A stretch of 64,000 nucleotides of DNA from JAVVEG01 sp032251455 (GCA_032251455.1 JAVVEG010000002.1:159558-223557); one strand, 5' to 3'; numbered from the stretch's first letter, positions 7,996 to 17,097 are shown. Notes: a model not told the origin generated them from the letters alone. Program-made: numbers and translations.

Positions 7996-9081
7996 ATGTC
8001 ACCCATCCTGTCATCTGTGTCCCTTTATGCCGGGCCAACAGCCGCCAGGCATATCCGTGCACACGGTTTTCGGCAGCAGGATTTCACAACTCTGGTAGGT
8101 GCCTCGGGTGGGCCTAAATGGTTTGTACTCTATGGACTCGATCGCTTTTTGTCCGCTGAGTTTTTTGCCGGCAGGACGCAGCCGCTGGAACTGTTTGGCT
8201 CCTCCGCCGGGGCCTGGCGCCTGGCTTGCATGGCTCACCCTGAGCCGGTCAAGGCGATTACTGCGCTTGCTTTGAACTATTCCCGGCAATGTTACTCAGC
8301 CCAACCATCGCTTGCCGAAATAAGCACAGAAGCAGAGGGTTTGCTGACGCGAATGATTGGTGAAGCAAGTCTGGATTTTCTGACAGAACACCCGGTTTTC
8401 AGTTTGCGTATTTTTGCCGACCGTTGTCGTGGTTTGCTGCAATCCGAGCACAGCTTGCTACTGGGAAGTGGCCTGGCCTTGTGCGGAGCAGCCAACCTGG
8501 TGAGCAGGAAAACCTTACCCTGGTTCTTTGAGCGCACCGTGTTTCATGGGGGTTCTGCCGAGCTGAAGAAGGCGAATTTCCTGGATATGCCAACGCAATT
8601 TGTCCGTTTGCGCAGCGGCAACCTGAAAGCAGCCCTGATGGCCAGTGGATCCATCCCTCTGGTGATGAGAGGAGTTACAGGCATCGAAGCAGCGGCAGGC
8701 GTTTATCGTGATGGAGGCATGACGGATTATCATTTCAATCTGCCTTTTCATCGCCAGAAAGGACTGGTATTGTACCCGCATTTTTACCCTCAGGTGATTC
8801 CAGGTTGGTTCGACAAATCATTGCCCTGGCGCAGGGCTGATCAGTCCCATTTCGACAATGTCCTGATGGTTGTGCCTTCAGCTGAATTCGTGCGGCGCCT
8901 GCCTTATGGCAAGATTCCGGATCGCAAGGATTTCCAGCGCATGGATGATGAAAGTCGATTGAAATACTGGCGACAGGTTTTGCATGAAAGTGAGCGGCTG
9001 GCGGATGAATTTGCCGCCCTGATTGCTGATGGCAGTGGGGTGGACAGGTTGCAAAATTTAAGGTTTGGAGGCTGGCGATGA
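7996..9081 (+). CDS. Patatin-like phospholipase family protein
   Basis: A 361-aa acyl hydrolase of the patatin fold. The nucleophile elbow is GSSAG (serine at residue 70), an oxyanion-hole-like glycine-rich stretch GASGGPKW lies about 30 residues before it, and the catalytic aspartate is in RDGGMTD. No signal peptide, so probably cytoplasmic or injected onto the inner face of the membrane. Start may be ATG 7996 or the GTG three bases earlier. It overlaps the following small lipoprotein gene by four bases (ATGA), showing translational coupling. Substrate (phospholipid or other acyl ester) unknown. Confidence 0.88.
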   Translation: MSPILSSVSLYAGPTAARHIRAHGFRQQDFTTLVGASGGPKWFVLYGLDRFLSAEFFAGRTQPLELFGSSAGAWRLACMAHPEPVKAITALALNYSRQCYSAQPSLAEISTEAEGLLTRMIGEASLDFLTEHPVFSLRIFADRCRGLLQSEHSLLLGSGLALCGAANLVSRKTLPWFFERTVFHGGSAELKKANFLDMPTQFVRLRSGNLKAALMASGSIPLVMRGVTGIEAAAGVYRDGGMTDYHFNLPFHRQKGLVLYPHFYPQVIPGWFDKSLPWRRADQSHFDNVLMVVPSAEFVRRLPYGKIPDRKDFQRMDDESRLKYWRQVLHESERLADEFAALIADGSGVDRLQNLRFGGWR

Positions 9082-9281
9082 AAAGAAGAACAAAAATGTC
9101 AGATATATCATTGTTGGGTCAGGTTTTTATCCTGCCCCTGGTGCTCAGTGGCTGCCTGGGTGTGGTTGCAGGGAGTGCAGTGGACGTGACTCTGGAGGTC
9201 GCCAAGGTACCATTCAAGGTGGCTGGAGCGATAGTGGATGTTGCCGTTCCCGATGACCGGAAGGAAGAGAAAGAACAATGA
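9078..9281 (+). CDS. Small lipoprotein (NF038104-like)
   Basis: A 67-aa lipoprotein. The signal peptide ends in a lipobox LSGC (Cys26), then a short glycine/valine-rich segment with VDVTLEVAKVPFKVAG and a charged tail DDRKEEKEQ. It resembles the NF038104 family of small gammaproteobacterial lipoproteins of unknown function. A GGAGG ribosome binding site seven bases upstream supports the start at 9078. It overlaps the genes on both sides by four bases, so patatin, lipoprotein and thioesterase form one translationally coupled unit. Confidence 0.8.
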   Translation: MKRRTKMSDISLLGQVFILPLVLSGCLGVVAGSAVDVTLEVAKVPFKVAGAIVDVAVPDDRKEEKEQ

Positions 9282-9691
9282 ATCCGGAACAGTATCAAGC
9301 TCCGCAGGGTTACCAGCATTGGGATGGTGATAATTTCGAAGACCTTATCGGTCCGTTCTTTTTCAGGATGGCAGGAGATATTGCCGAAACGGTTTTTCGG
9401 GTACAGACGAAAAACTGCAATGGACAAAATATTGTTCATGGTGGGGCACTGATGACCTTTGCCGATTATACCTTATGTATAGCTGCGACACAGGGAGGAA
9501 AGGAGCCTGTTGTCACTGTCACTTGCAATAATGAATTCATCGGAGCAGCAAATGAGGGTGACCTGGTCCGGGGCAGGGGTGAGGTGATTCGCCGAGGTGG
9601 TTCGCTGATATTCACCCGGGTAGTGTTGACAGTCAATGAAGCAACCGTGCTGACAGCCAGTGCGGTGGTCAAGCGGTTGCGCAAGCCCTAG
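9278..9691 (+). CDS. PaaI-type hotdog-fold acyl-CoA thioesterase
   Basis: A 137-aa hotdog thioesterase. The diagnostic segment is NIVHGGALMTFADYT, where HGG and the downstream Asp form the active site in PaaI-like enzymes, and the second half contains NEFIGAANEGDLVRG. Expected to hydrolyse short or aromatic acyl-CoA in the cytoplasm as a homotetramer. Starts inside the stop of the lipoprotein gene (ATGA). Being third in an operon with a patatin phospholipase suggests lipid acyl turnover. Confidence 0.9.
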   Translation: MNPEQYQAPQGYQHWDGDNFEDLIGPFFFRMAGDIAETVFRVQTKNCNGQNIVHGGALMTFADYTLCIAATQGGKEPVVTVTCNNEFIGAANEGDLVRGRGEVIRRGGSLIFTRVVLTVNEATVLTASAVVKRLRKP

Positions 9692-9716
9692 TCAGAGATA
9701 GCTCATTCAAAGATTA

Positions 9717-10733
9717 TTAGAGTCCATAAACACGAGCCGCTGTGCCATAGAACAGGGCCTGTTTCTCACTCTCACTGAAATCGGCAACCATCTTCTTGAA
9801 ACCATTCCAGACGACATGATAGGGCAGGGACAGTTTGTCGACAGGGAAGTTGCTTTCGAACATGCATCGCTCTGGCCCAAAGCATTCAAGGGTGTGCAGG
9901 TAGTAACGTTTTTGCCGCTGTACAAATTCATCAGAACCTGGTGGAGCCGTAGCTTTGTCCCAGCCAAACCCGTTATCCGGCATGGCCAGCCCGCCCAGTT
10001 TGGCGTAGACATTCGGGCATTTGGCCAGTTGCGCGATATCTTCCCGCCAGCGCGTAAAGATGGCATCCCCTGCGCCGCGGTAGTTACCAACACCAAGTGG
10101 CGTACCGAAGTGATCCAGCACCATGGTGGTTTCAGGGACAGCCTGTGCCAGTTCCAGAAAATCCTCATTCTGATGATGGTAGTGCCAGGTATCATAGACC
10201 AGGCCTTGAGAGCCCAGTAAACGCAATCCTGCCCGAAAATCTTCCCGGCCATACAGATAGGAAGGAGCTCGCCCTGGTATCAGGAGTTGTTCGGGATTTT
10301 TATCCCTGGCCCCTGCGTGACGAATACCCTTGAACAAGGGGCCAGCGAGTTGACGATGGGCATCGAGGACGGCTTGCAATGTGTCAGGGTTCTTGCCCAG
10401 GGTCAGATCCGCGTGGGCGACAATGCCACTGATTTCAGCCTTGCCCTTGCCCTGACTTGCTCTGGCCAGGGCTGCAATGCACTCGGTTTCCCCCAGGGGC
10501 TGCATAGCTGCTGCTGCCTCTTTTCGATAAAAGGCATGGCATTCGACAAAGACAGTTTTGACGATATTGTGCCCGGAGCCGGTGTCGGCCCATAAATCTT
10601 CCAGCATGTAGTCGCGCTGGAAGCGATTTCTCCACAAATGGTGATGAGGGTCTATGATCGGTCGCTGTGGGTCGATGATTGGCTCATTGACCAATGCCAG
10701 CCATTCATCACTGCCAGGAGTAAAGGTGCTCAT
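9717..10733 (-). CDS. Amidohydrolase family protein (PF04909 type)
   Basis: A 338-aa TIM-barrel metal-dependent hydrolase of the ACMSD/2-pyrone-4,6-dicarboxylate lactonase-like group. It begins with the metal motif IIDPHHHLW (His30-32), includes VFVECHAFYR, VLDHFGTP and MFESNFPVDK typical of this family. Likely a lactone hydrolase or decarboxylase of a small organic acid. It stands alone, convergent with the thioesterase gene with a 25-bp gap, and its upstream side carries a MITE 160 bp away. Substrate unknown. Confidence 0.88.
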   Translation of the reverse strand: MSTFTPGSDEWLALVNEPIIDPQRPIIDPHHHLWRNRFQRDYMLEDLWADTGSGHNIVKTVFVECHAFYRKEAAAAMQPLGETECIAALARASQGKGKAEISGIVAHADLTLGKNPDTLQAVLDAHRQLAGPLFKGIRHAGARDKNPEQLLIPGRAPSYLYGREDFRAGLRLLGSQGLVYDTWHYHHQNEDFLELAQAVPETTMVLDHFGTPLGVGNYRGAGDAIFTRWREDIAQLAKCPNVYAKLGGLAMPDNGFGWDKATAPPGSDEFVQRQKRYYLHTLECFGPERCMFESNFPVDKLSLPYHVVWNGFKKMVADFSESEKQALFYGTAARVYGL

Positions 10734-10892
10734 GTGTCAGGTCTCTTTTTCGTTCGCATTACGTTAGCAGACCTGCTCATGAAAGTGAATGTGCATGTGT
10801 GGGTCCATAGTGTAGTATTGGCAGCGACGCCCCTGGATACTTTCTGCAGTTGGCTGCAGTTGCTGGCCGGGGATGTCAATAATATAAACAAG

Positions 10893-11156
10893 GGAACCTC
10901 TGAATAAGTCTATGGTCACTCTGCGGGAGTCTGGCGCGCACTGCTGCAAGGCGTCGTGCGCCGGCAATGGCCGTAGCCCTTGGCAAGCACGACAACGCGG
11001 CAGCAGTGCGCGCCAGGCCCCGCCCGAAGGGGTCTTCAGCCGATTCCGCTCTCTTCGTTGCACTTTCTTGACAGGCCGACGCATGCCTGCGAAAGTGCGC
11101 CTCGATAGCGGAATCGGCTGAAGACCAGAGTGATCATAGACTTATTCAGAGGTTCC
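10893..11156. mobile_element. MITE, copy 1 (264 bp), IS5-like ends
   Basis: Non-coding miniature element. It begins GGAACCTCTGAATAAG and ends with the inverted complement, and is flanked by the direct repeat CAAG (10889-10892 and 11157-11160), a 4-bp target duplication. The interior holds two perfect long inverted repeats: arms 10931-10947/11000-11016 (17 bp) and 11031-11050/11107-11126 (20 bp). A second copy in opposite orientation lies at 16834-17097 and differs at two positions. Short open frames within it (for example 10912-11121) are not genes. A transposase is not present; an IS5-family enzyme elsewhere would mobilise it (inference from end sequence and 4-bp duplication). It ends 25 bp before the symporter start. 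Confidence 0.92.
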
Positions 11157-11181
11157 CAAGAAGAAGCCAGAGGGGGGCTTT

Positions 11182-12705
11182 ATGTTGGTATCCACGCTTG
11201 TGATTCTGGCTTATCTGACCTTTTTTACGGTATTTGGTTTTTATCTGAACCGCAGCAATCGCAACTCGAATGACTGGGCGCTTGGTGGCGGTTCGATGGG
11301 CATATGGATGCTGGCTGCCGGTGTGGCCGGGACCCGGATAGGTGGGGCTGGAACCTACGGTGTTGCTGGCGATGTGATGATGACGGGGCTGGGCAATCTT
11401 TGGTACAGCATCAATTCCATGACCGCCCTGGCCTTGGTTGGTCTGTTTTTTGCCGTGCCCTATCGTCGCCTTCGATTGACCAGTGTCGGACAGATTTTTG
11501 ACCGTCGTTTCGAATCCAGGCGGTGCCAGTGGCTGACCAGCCTGTGTGTACAGACAGAATACATGGTCATCAATGTCATCGAGCCCTTTGTCATTGGCTC
11601 TATCGTGACTGGTGTGACCGGTTTGCCATTTCATTATTCCGTATTCATCGGCGGCTTTGTCATCGTGGCCTTTACCGTGACCGGTGGACTCAAGGGAACA
11701 GCCATTACCAATATCATTCACTGCACGGTGATCATCTTCGGTTTGCTGCTGGTCGGCATGGTTGCGATGCAGGATATGGGCGGCTGGGATGCCACCATGA
11801 GTCGTGCCGATGAAGCCCTGGCATTGGCAGGAAAGGATCAGGCCAGTTGGTGGAGTTTTACTGGCATTGGCTGGATTACCATCATTGCCCTGTTCTTTTC
11901 AGCCACCCTGCATACCCCGGCTGCTTCGGTATATGCCAATTATTCTGCGTCTGCGGCCAAGGAAAGTTATCTGATACCCGGGTTTCTGCTGGCGGGCCTG
12001 CTGGCCGCCATCATGCCCTTGCTGGCTGGCTTTATCGGCCTGGAAGCCATGGCACGGTACGGCGCTGAAAGCGGGCTCTCAAGCTACCGTAATATCACCC
12101 AACTGGCCACCGATACCGGGCCTGTCATCGGCGGCATCGCCCTGGCCGCCGTGCTGGGTGCGCTGATCTCCTCGGGAGCCCCTATCCTGCTTGGTACAGC
12201 CACCATGTTTGTCAATGACTGGGTGCCGGGCTCCAAGCATTTCCCGACAGAGAAAAAGCTGAAAGCCTACAAATTGTCGGCAGCGTTGTTTGGCACTGTG
12301 GCAACAATAATTGCCTGGCAGGCGAACATCAGTTCCGTATTGCAGTTGCTGTTGCTGGGATTTGCCATGGTTGTGCCACCTGCCATTGCCATCACCTATA
12401 TGTTCTATTGGCGAAAAACCAGTGAAATAGCCGCGTTCTACGGCATTCTTGCCGGCTATGCCGGAGGCTTGCTGCACTGGCTGCTGAATACCCTGTTTGC
12501 TGATGCCAGCAATGCGGCGGTTGGTGGATTTGCCCAGTACTGGTATGAATTGCAAACCGGGCTGGGTGAGTGGAGTGATCCCACCTTTTCGGCAACTTTG
12601 GTGCCCCTGGTCCTGATTCCGATTCTGGTGAAACTGTTTCCGGATACAGGGGAAACCCCATTGGCAGAAAAATTCTATCTGGATCTGAAAACCAAAATGG
12701 CGTGA
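11182..12705 (+). CDS. Sodium:solute symporter family protein
   Basis: A 507-aa integral membrane transporter with about 12-13 predicted transmembrane helices and SSSF hallmarks: SNDWALGGG near residue 30, RIGGAGTYGVAGD, and FTVTGGLKGTAITN in the middle. Expected to import an organic solute with Na+. The Shine-Dalgarno AGAGGGGGG sits between the MITE end and the ATG, so the coding start is intact but the native upstream promoter may have been displaced by the MITE. A channel-like gene follows 28 bp downstream on the same strand. Substrate unknown. Confidence 0.92.
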   Translation: MLVSTLVILAYLTFFTVFGFYLNRSNRNSNDWALGGGSMGIWMLAAGVAGTRIGGAGTYGVAGDVMMTGLGNLWYSINSMTALALVGLFFAVPYRRLRLTSVGQIFDRRFESRRCQWLTSLCVQTEYMVINVIEPFVIGSIVTGVTGLPFHYSVFIGGFVIVAFTVTGGLKGTAITNIIHCTVIIFGLLLVGMVAMQDMGGWDATMSRADEALALAGKDQASWWSFTGIGWITIIALFFSATLHTPAASVYANYSASAAKESYLIPGFLLAGLLAAIMPLLAGFIGLEAMARYGAESGLSSYRNITQLATDTGPVIGGIALAAVLGALISSGAPILLGTATMFVNDWVPGSKHFPTEKKLKAYKLSAALFGTVATIIAWQANISSVLQLLLLGFAMVVPPAIAITYMFYWRKTSEIAAFYGILAGYAGGLLHWLLNTLFADASNAAVGGFAQYWYELQTGLGEWSDPTFSATLVPLVLIPILVKLFPDTGETPLAEKFYLDLKTKMA

Positions 12706-12733
12706 GCAGCGGTTTTGCCATGTGGAGAGAAAC

Positions 12734-14680
12734 ATGTTCAAGCTGCCGTTTACTGATCGGGTCAAATTCTTCATAGAGAGGCAGTTTGTCAAAGGGGCTG
12801 CTTACCAGCTATTGCTGGTGGTGGCACTGGTTGGGTTGATTTCTCTGACAGGTGGTTTGCTGGTGCTGAGTACCGGTGCCCCTCTGGATCACCTCGGCAG
12901 TGCGGTCTGGTGGGCCTTTCTCCGGCTCACGGACCCGGGTTATCTGGGCGATGATGAGGGTGCCTGGCGCCGGATCATTTCAACCTGGCTGACGATAAGT
13001 GGCTATGTGGTTTTCATGGGCACCCTGGTGGCCATCATGACCCGTTGGCTGATTGCTATCATGAACCGGCTCGAAAAAGGCCTGACCCCGGTTTCACTGC
13101 GCAACCATGTGGTTATCCTTGGCTGGAACAATCGGACCGTGCCGCTGTTGCGGGAGTTGCTGAAATCAGTCAACAGGATGCGGCGGTTCTTGCTGGAACA
13201 TGATGCCCGGTATCTGCGCCTGGTGGTGCTGACTGAAAATGTCTCCACTCAACAGGTAATGCTGTTGACCCAGGACAAGGGGATTGGTCGGCGCAGCAAG
13301 GACATCATCCTGCGCAGTGGCACCGCCCTGCAACCGGAGGCCTTGTTGCGGGCGGCGTGCCTGAATGCAGCAGTTATCATCATTCCCAGTGAATCACATG
13401 GTCCACAGAGCCTGGTCACCTCTGATGTGGAAACCATCAAGGCGCTGCTCTCCATCGCCGCGCAGGCTAAGGCAATGCAGGTCAGTTTGCCGCTGGCTGT
13501 GGTTGAAATTGAGGACGTGCGCAAACTACCGGTTGTGCAGCGCGCCTACCCTGGACCACTGGAAGTGGTGGCGGGTGATTCGACGATAAGCCGTCTGATG
13601 GCGCAGAACATTCTCCATCCCGGCCTGTCCGAATTCTATGAGGAATTGCTGACCGGGCACGCTGGCAATGAATTGTATCTCAGGTCCGCCGAAGCGTTTG
13701 CCGGCAAGACTCTGGCTGAGGTTGCGGCAGTGTGTCCCGATGCGATTCTGTGCGGATTGCTGCAACACGATGGCCAGCAATGGCATGCCCGTCTCAATCA
13801 GCCTTCAGCAACCGTTCTGACCTCAGAGGATAAATTGGTGCTCATGGCTCCCAGTTATGAGAAAAGTGAGCCGAAGCCTGGCGTGCCGCTGTTGCCGCTG
13901 ATTGAGCGCAATGAACTGCATGATCGGGTTGTGGACGGAAAGACACGAGCACACAAGCTGCTTATATTGGGCTGGAGCCGGAGAGTCCCGGCCTTGGTCA
14001 CCGAGTTGGCCAGTTATCCGGGGCAGGAGTTTGAGGTGGATCTGGTATCCGTGTTTCCAGCGCTAAGCAGGGCCGATGAAATCAGGCGCTATGCAGAGTC
14101 CACGCAGAGGGTGAATTGCCGCCATATTGAAGCGGATTATATGGTGGAAGGTGAATTGCGCAGCCTGGAGCCCAGCCACTACGACAGTATTCTGCTGCTC
14201 AGCAGTGACCTGCTTGGCTCCGGTGAAGAAGCCGATGCCAGGGCCATTGTAGGCTATCTGGTATTGGACGATATTCTGCAGGACCAGCACAGGCGCCCGC
14301 AGATACTGCTTGAGTTGAGCGATCCCGCCAATGAAACACTGGTCGTGAGAAATAACAGCGAGACCCTCATCAGCCCTCTGATACTGAGTCATTTACTGTC
14401 ACAGATAGCCTTGCGCAGGGAATTGCGGCTGGTCTATGACGAATTGTTTACTGCCTCAGGCGCAGAAATTCTGTTTCTTGCCCAGGAAAGTCTTGCGCTT
14501 GGTGAAAATCCCAGTTTTCGCACACTGGAAGAACTTGCTGCCGGTCAGGGGGATACGGCATTGGGTATTTACCGGGCCAGTCCTGATACTGAGGGGCGCC
14601 GGTTGCAATTGAATCCGCCCAGGGGGCTTGCGCTGGAGTTGCAGTCAGGTGATCAACTGGTGGTATTGTCCACTCTCTGA
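12734..14680 (+). CDS. CASTOR/POLLUX-like ion channel with RCK-like domains
   Basis: A 648-aa membrane protein. Transmembrane segments occur near residues 25-50 and 95-115 with a pore-like loop between them (GSAVWWAFLRLTDPGYLG). The large cytoplasmic part has two Rossmann/RCK-type domains starting NHVVILGWNNRTVPLL (about residue 125) and HKLLILGWSRRVPALV (about 410). This arrangement is that of bacterial homologues of the plant CASTOR/POLLUX cation channels. The ATG at 12734 is preceded by GGAGAG; an ATG 12 bp earlier is less well placed. Likely cotranscribed with the symporter. Ion selectivity and ligand unknown. Confidence 0.85.
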   Translation: MFKLPFTDRVKFFIERQFVKGAAYQLLLVVALVGLISLTGGLLVLSTGAPLDHLGSAVWWAFLRLTDPGYLGDDEGAWRRIISTWLTISGYVVFMGTLVAIMTRWLIAIMNRLEKGLTPVSLRNHVVILGWNNRTVPLLRELLKSVNRMRRFLLEHDARYLRLVVLTENVSTQQVMLLTQDKGIGRRSKDIILRSGTALQPEALLRAACLNAAVIIIPSESHGPQSLVTSDVETIKALLSIAAQAKAMQVSLPLAVVEIEDVRKLPVVQRAYPGPLEVVAGDSTISRLMAQNILHPGLSEFYEELLTGHAGNELYLRSAEAFAGKTLAEVAAVCPDAILCGLLQHDGQQWHARLNQPSATVLTSEDKLVLMAPSYEKSEPKPGVPLLPLIERNELHDRVVDGKTRAHKLLILGWSRRVPALVTELASYPGQEFEVDLVSVFPALSRADEIRRYAESTQRVNCRHIEADYMVEGELRSLEPSHYDSILLLSSDLLGSGEEADARAIVGYLVLDDILQDQHRRPQILLELSDPANETLVVRNNSETLISPLILSHLLSQIALRRELRLVYDELFTASGAEILFLAQESLALGENPSFRTLEELAAGQGDTALGIYRASPDTEGRRLQLNPPRGLALELQSGDQLVVLSTL

Positions 14681-14692
14681 GTTTGGCGCAGC

Positions 14693-14965
14693 TTAATACC
14701 AGTACTCACGTCTGGGTTTGATGGGTGCCAGCAGGAAGTAGAAAATCCAGGCAAACCAGGACAGGAAGATAATGGCCAGAATCCATGCAGTCTTCTCTGC
14801 TCCTGTGGTTTTTTCTGAACTCAGAATCAGCAGGATTGGCAGTGCCCAGATAAACAGGCAGGCCAGAACCACAAGCAATGCCAACCCGGCCCCCAGCACT
14901 GGCATGGCCAGCAGGAAAGCAAAGGCGGCAAGCAGTATCCAGATCAGGGTTTGCAGACTGTTCAT
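14693..14965 (-). CDS. Small membrane protein with PLDc_N-like domain
   Basis: A 90-aa protein with three hydrophobic segments, the last followed by the short positively charged tail. The pattern ILSSEKTTGAEKTAWILAI then FYFLLAPIK is that of the phospholipase D nuclease N-terminal (PLDc_N) domain found alone in many small membrane proteins and at the N-terminus of cardiolipin synthases. An in-frame start 42 bp earlier exists. Converges on the channel gene with a 12-bp gap. The following region to 15250 (about 285 bp) holds no gene. Function unknown. Confidence 0.72.
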   Translation of the reverse strand: MNSLQTLIWILLAAFAFLLAMPVLGAGLALLVVLACLFIWALPILLILSSEKTTGAEKTAWILAIIFLSWFAWIFYFLLAPIKPRREYWY

Positions 14966-15215
14966 AAAGTATCGATGCTCATGCTGTTGAATGGGTTTCC
15001 TCCTCACACTTCAGGGATATAGCCAAAATCGTGCCAAACAGATGGTGTAATTTTAAAGTTTTCAAAAAACTCTTTAGAAACATGAGGCTGGCATGATTTT
15101 ATCGATGAGATTTCCTCCCCCCTTTAACCGGACCATGGTGAAAAAAACCAGATTTTGGGTATTTCCACCATAATCAGCGGCAATGAGGTTTGAAGCACTT
15201 TTTCAGCAAAGTGGC

Positions 15216-15239
15216 CATCAATACATTCATCAATGCATT
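15216..15239. repeat. 12-bp tandem duplication
   Basis: CATCAATACATT is followed directly by CATCAATGCATT, one mismatch. It lies about 12 bp beyond the stop of the ThDP enzyme gene. Probably a replication-slippage product; no function is evident. Confidence 0.6.
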
Positions 15240-15250
15240 CAACTGCAGAT

Positions 15251-16807
15251 TCAATAGCGCGCTTCAATCAGGAAAGGCCCTGGCTCCCTGACTGCCTTCT
15301 CCAGCAAGGCGCAGAGTTCCTCGGCAGTTTCAGCGATTGCGGCGGGGACGCCAAAGCCTTGTGCTATCTGTGCCCAATTTAGATCAGGGTTGCCGATATT
15401 GAACAGGCTTGCTGCTATGGCGCCGGTTTCAGTGACGCCCAGACGGGCATATTCGACATTCAGAATATTGTAGCTGCGGTTGGCAAAAATGACCGTGGTC
15501 ACATTGAGCTGTTCTCGCGCTTGTGTCCACAGGCATTGCAGGGTATAGGCCGCACCGCCATCACCCAGCAGGGCTAGAACAGGCCGGTCCGGGCAGGCGA
15601 GGGCAGCGCCCGTGGCAACGGGTCCACCCTGGCCTATCGAGCCCCCGGTCAGGCTTAACCAGGTATGGGCTGCAGCACTTTGACAAAGTGTATGCGCAGC
15701 ATTGCCAGGCCCTGAATCGGTAGCCACGATGGCGTTTTCAGGCAGACAGCTGGCAATTGCCTGAATCAGGGTGCGGGTATTCAGTGCACCACTGGGAGGG
15801 CTTAGATGCCCGTGCTCAAATACCGGGTAGTCCGTATTGCTCGCACCCAGTGTCTGCGCCAGGGCCTCCAGGGCCTTGACTGCATCTTGCTCAATTCTGG
15901 CCAGGGTGTGTACCTGGCAGCCTGAGGGTACCAGTCGGCTGGGAGTGGTCTGATAGGCAAAGAAACTGGCCGGGGTCTGGGCACCAACCAGAATCAGATG
16001 CTGCACGCCCTGGAAACTGTCCAGTATCTGCTCCGGGAAATAGGGCATGCGTTCAACCAGGGGAGACCCCGCACCACCATCGACACGCGCCGGAAAGGTT
16101 CCGGTCATAATTCGGCACGAGTCGATGCTGGCGCTGATGCGGGCTGCCAGGGTCAGGGCTTGCGGGGAAACAGCCTGATGCTCCAGGATCAGAATGGTCT
16201 TTTCATTGCGCCGCAGTACCTGGGCAATCAGATCGATGTGCTGGTCGTCAACCAGGCTGCGTTGGGGCAGAGAGTTGGGCTGGGCTGGTCCTGGAGACTC
16301 GCCCCAGGCCGCATCGGCCCCCATGATCAAGCTTGCTATCTGCCCCTGGGAACCGGGGGTGGCCCGCAGACTTGCCGTATAGGCTTCGGCACCATCCTGT
16401 GCCAGGGTCTGTTCGGTGCTGCAGGATTTGATCCAGCAGGAGTAGTTGCGGGCAAGCGTATCTATGTCAGAGGTCAATGGGGCATCGTAACCAATATGGA
16501 ACTGTGGGTGATTGCCAATGATGTTGATGATCGGCGTGCCAGCCTTGCGTGCGTTATGCAGATTGGCGATGCCGTTGGCCAGGCCAGGTCCAAGGTGCAA
16601 CAGGGTGGCAGCAGGCTTGCCGGTCATTCTGCCGTAACCATCTGCAGCACCCGTACAGACCCCTTCGAACAGAGCCAGCACCGAGCGCATTCTGGGAACC
16701 CGATCCAGAGCCTGTACCAGGTGCATTTCCGATGTGCCGGGGTTGGCGAGACACAGCTCAACGCCGCAGTCAACAAGGGTTTCGATCAGGGCTTGGGCAC
16801 CATTCAT
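15251..16807 (-). CDS. Thiamine diphosphate-dependent enzyme, acetolactate synthase large subunit-like
   Basis: A 518-aa ThDP enzyme with the three-domain plan of the acetolactate synthase/benzoylformate decarboxylase family. The catalytic Glu is in ALFEGV (Glu48). The ThDP/Mg motif begins LGDGGAAY and ends at the Asn in FANRSYN. Shorter than IlvB or IlvI (about 560-590 aa) and without a neighbouring small subunit, so a catabolic decarboxylase or carboligase is more likely than branched-chain amino acid synthesis. ATG 16807 has GGAGA eight bases upstream. The second MITE begins 26 bp upstream of it. Confidence 0.88.
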   Translation of the reverse strand: MNGAQALIETLVDCGVELCLANPGTSEMHLVQALDRVPRMRSVLALFEGVCTGAADGYGRMTGKPAATLLHLGPGLANGIANLHNARKAGTPIINIIGNHPQFHIGYDAPLTSDIDTLARNYSCWIKSCSTEQTLAQDGAEAYTASLRATPGSQGQIASLIMGADAAWGESPGPAQPNSLPQRSLVDDQHIDLIAQVLRRNEKTILILEHQAVSPQALTLAARISASIDSCRIMTGTFPARVDGGAGSPLVERMPYFPEQILDSFQGVQHLILVGAQTPASFFAYQTTPSRLVPSGCQVHTLARIEQDAVKALEALAQTLGASNTDYPVFEHGHLSPPSGALNTRTLIQAIASCLPENAIVATDSGPGNAAHTLCQSAAAHTWLSLTGGSIGQGGPVATGAALACPDRPVLALLGDGGAAYTLQCLWTQAREQLNVTTVIFANRSYNILNVEYARLGVTETGAIAASLFNIGNPDLNWAQIAQGFGVPAAIAETAEELCALLEKAVREPGPFLIEARY

Positions 16808-16833
16808 CAATGTTTCTCCATAGTTAGAGCTAA

Positions 16834-17097
16834 GGAACCTCTGAATAAGTCTATGATCACTCTGGTCTTCAGCCGATTTCGCTATCGAGGCGCACTTTCG
16901 CAGGCATGCGTCGGCCTGTCAAGAAAGTGCAACGAAGAGAGCGGAATCGGCTGAAGACCCCTTCGGGCGGGGCCTGGCGCGCACTGCTGCCGCGTTGTCG
17001 TGCTTGCCAAGGGCTACGGCCATTGCCGGCGCACGACGCCTTGCAGCAGCGCGCGCCAGACTCCCGCAGAGTGACCATAGACTTATTCAGAGGTTCC
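16834..17097. mobile_element. MITE, copy 2 (264 bp), inverted relative to copy 1
   Basis: Same length and ends as the element at 10893-11156, in reverse orientation, flanked by a CTAA target duplication (16830-16833 and 17098-17101), the YTAR form preferred by IS5-type elements. Only two bases differ from copy 1, at 16879 and 17050; both fall in hairpin arms and break pairs that are intact in copy 1. The end with the GTCTTCAG hairpin faces the ThDP enzyme gene, exactly as that end of copy 1 faces the symporter. Confidence 0.92.

Noticed and set aside
10912..11121. 69-codon open frame repeated in the two inverted repeats
   Set aside because: It lies wholly inside the MITE hairpins and has no ribosome binding site or domain; shared only because the element is duplicated.
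11157..16833. Composite transposon made of the MITE pair and the genes between
   Set aside because: Each MITE has its own different target duplication (CAAG, CTAA), so they inserted separately.
15998..16954. 318-codon plus-strand open frame
   Set aside because: Antisense to the ThDP enzyme and running into the MITE; no recognisable protein.
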